The notes below the pieces were generated by a model, which worked only from the letters and a program-made list of their open reading frames with translations, was not told where the DNA came from and ran no database searches. Both the position numbers and the translations under genes were made by a program. DNA of 5,273 nt from Rickettsiales bacterium (GTDB lineage: Bacteria > Pseudomonadota > Alphaproteobacteria > TMED109): NCBI GenBank assembly GCA_002720125.1, contig PBGQ01000009.1:13960-19232 (forward strand), written 5' to 3'. Each line of letters opens with the position of its first letter. Within the stretch, counting starts at the first letter, position 1. Of this stretch, positions 5,107 through 5,273 are shown one piece after another.

Positions 5107-5273
5107 ATGAAAATGAAACTTATTTTAAAAAAGATAAATACATTAAAAGTAAATAATTTAAAAAAGTATCTAGTTATCTTTCTTTCTACTTTTTCTTTCT
5201 TTTCTGCAATAGGAATTTTTTTTTCTATATCAAATTCTGCTGATAGTAATCCTAAATTAGTATGGCTATTTTT
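5107..5273 (+). CDS. ntrY: NtrY-like membrane sensor histidine kinase, N-terminal end (partial)
   Basis: An open frame of 55 codons runs off the window edge, starting with ATG at 5107, two bases after the ntrC stop. A second in-frame ATG at 5113 is also possible. The protein begins with a lysine-rich segment, then a single hydrophobic helix (about 21-41), a short loop with Asn-Pro (48-49), and the start of another hydrophobic stretch (LVWLF). This matches the N-terminus of NtrY, a multi-helix sensor kinase that pairs with NtrX in nitrogen and redox signalling. The order ntrB-ntrC-ntrY-ntrX is standard in alphaproteobacteria, and position carries much of the weight here because the sensor, HAMP, PAS and kinase domains are outside the window. 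Whether this kinase keeps its His cannot be seen. A weak AGAGA (5096-5100) may serve as ribosome binding site. Confidence 0.75.
   Translation, partial: MKMKLILKKINTLKVNNLKKYLVIFLSTFSFFSAIGIFFSISNSADSNPKLVWLF

Overview
This window comes from a very AT-rich, densely packed alphaproteobacterial genome (roughly three quarters A+T by eye). Three things point that way. The gene set lipA / RatA-COQ10 family / cinA C-terminal / pgpA / ispDF next to ntrB-ntrC-ntrY is an alphaproteobacterial neighbourhood. IspD and IspF are fused. The linker and Fis-type end of NtrC look like alphaproteobacterial NtrC. A streamlined, low-GC lineage, perhaps marine, is plausible, but nothing here fixes the genus.

Layout: (1) 1-487, plus strand: the last codons of lipA overlap a complete START-fold RatA/COQ10-like gene whose Shine-Dalgarno lies inside lipA. 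(2) 476-2598, minus strand: a three-gene unit transcribed ispDF -> pgpA -> pncC (cinA C-terminal domain), with spacing of 9 bp and then a 4-bp ATGA overlap; its last gene overlaps the end of ratA tail to tail by 12 bp. These are housekeeping functions: isoprenoid precursors by the MEP route, phosphatidylglycerol synthesis and pyridine-nucleotide salvage. (3) 2599-2625: a 27-bp divergent spacer, the only intergenic DNA of note, holding a perfect 12-bp palindrome that gives a TATAAT on each strand. (4) 2626-5273, plus strand: ntrB, ntrC and the 5' end of ntrY, separated by 1-2 bp. No stretch over 300 bases lacks a gene, and I saw no RNA gene, mobile element or CRISPR array.

The main point of interest is the NtrB-NtrC pair. 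Both are full length and uninterrupted and are clearly orthologues of the nitrogen two-component system, yet both lack catalytic residues. NtrB has Arg where the phosphoacceptor His should be, although its ATP-binding domain is largely intact. NtrC keeps Walker A, the phosphorylatable Asp and an excellent DNA-binding helix-turn-helix, but lacks the sigma54-contacting GAFTGA loop, the Walker B Asp, both arginine fingers and the sensor II Arg. The pair looks remodelled into a sigma54-independent regulator that may not use phosphotransfer. That functional reading is inference; the substitutions are read directly from the codons. NtrC also appears to start at an ATT codon, which an ATG/GTG/TTG-only search would miss.
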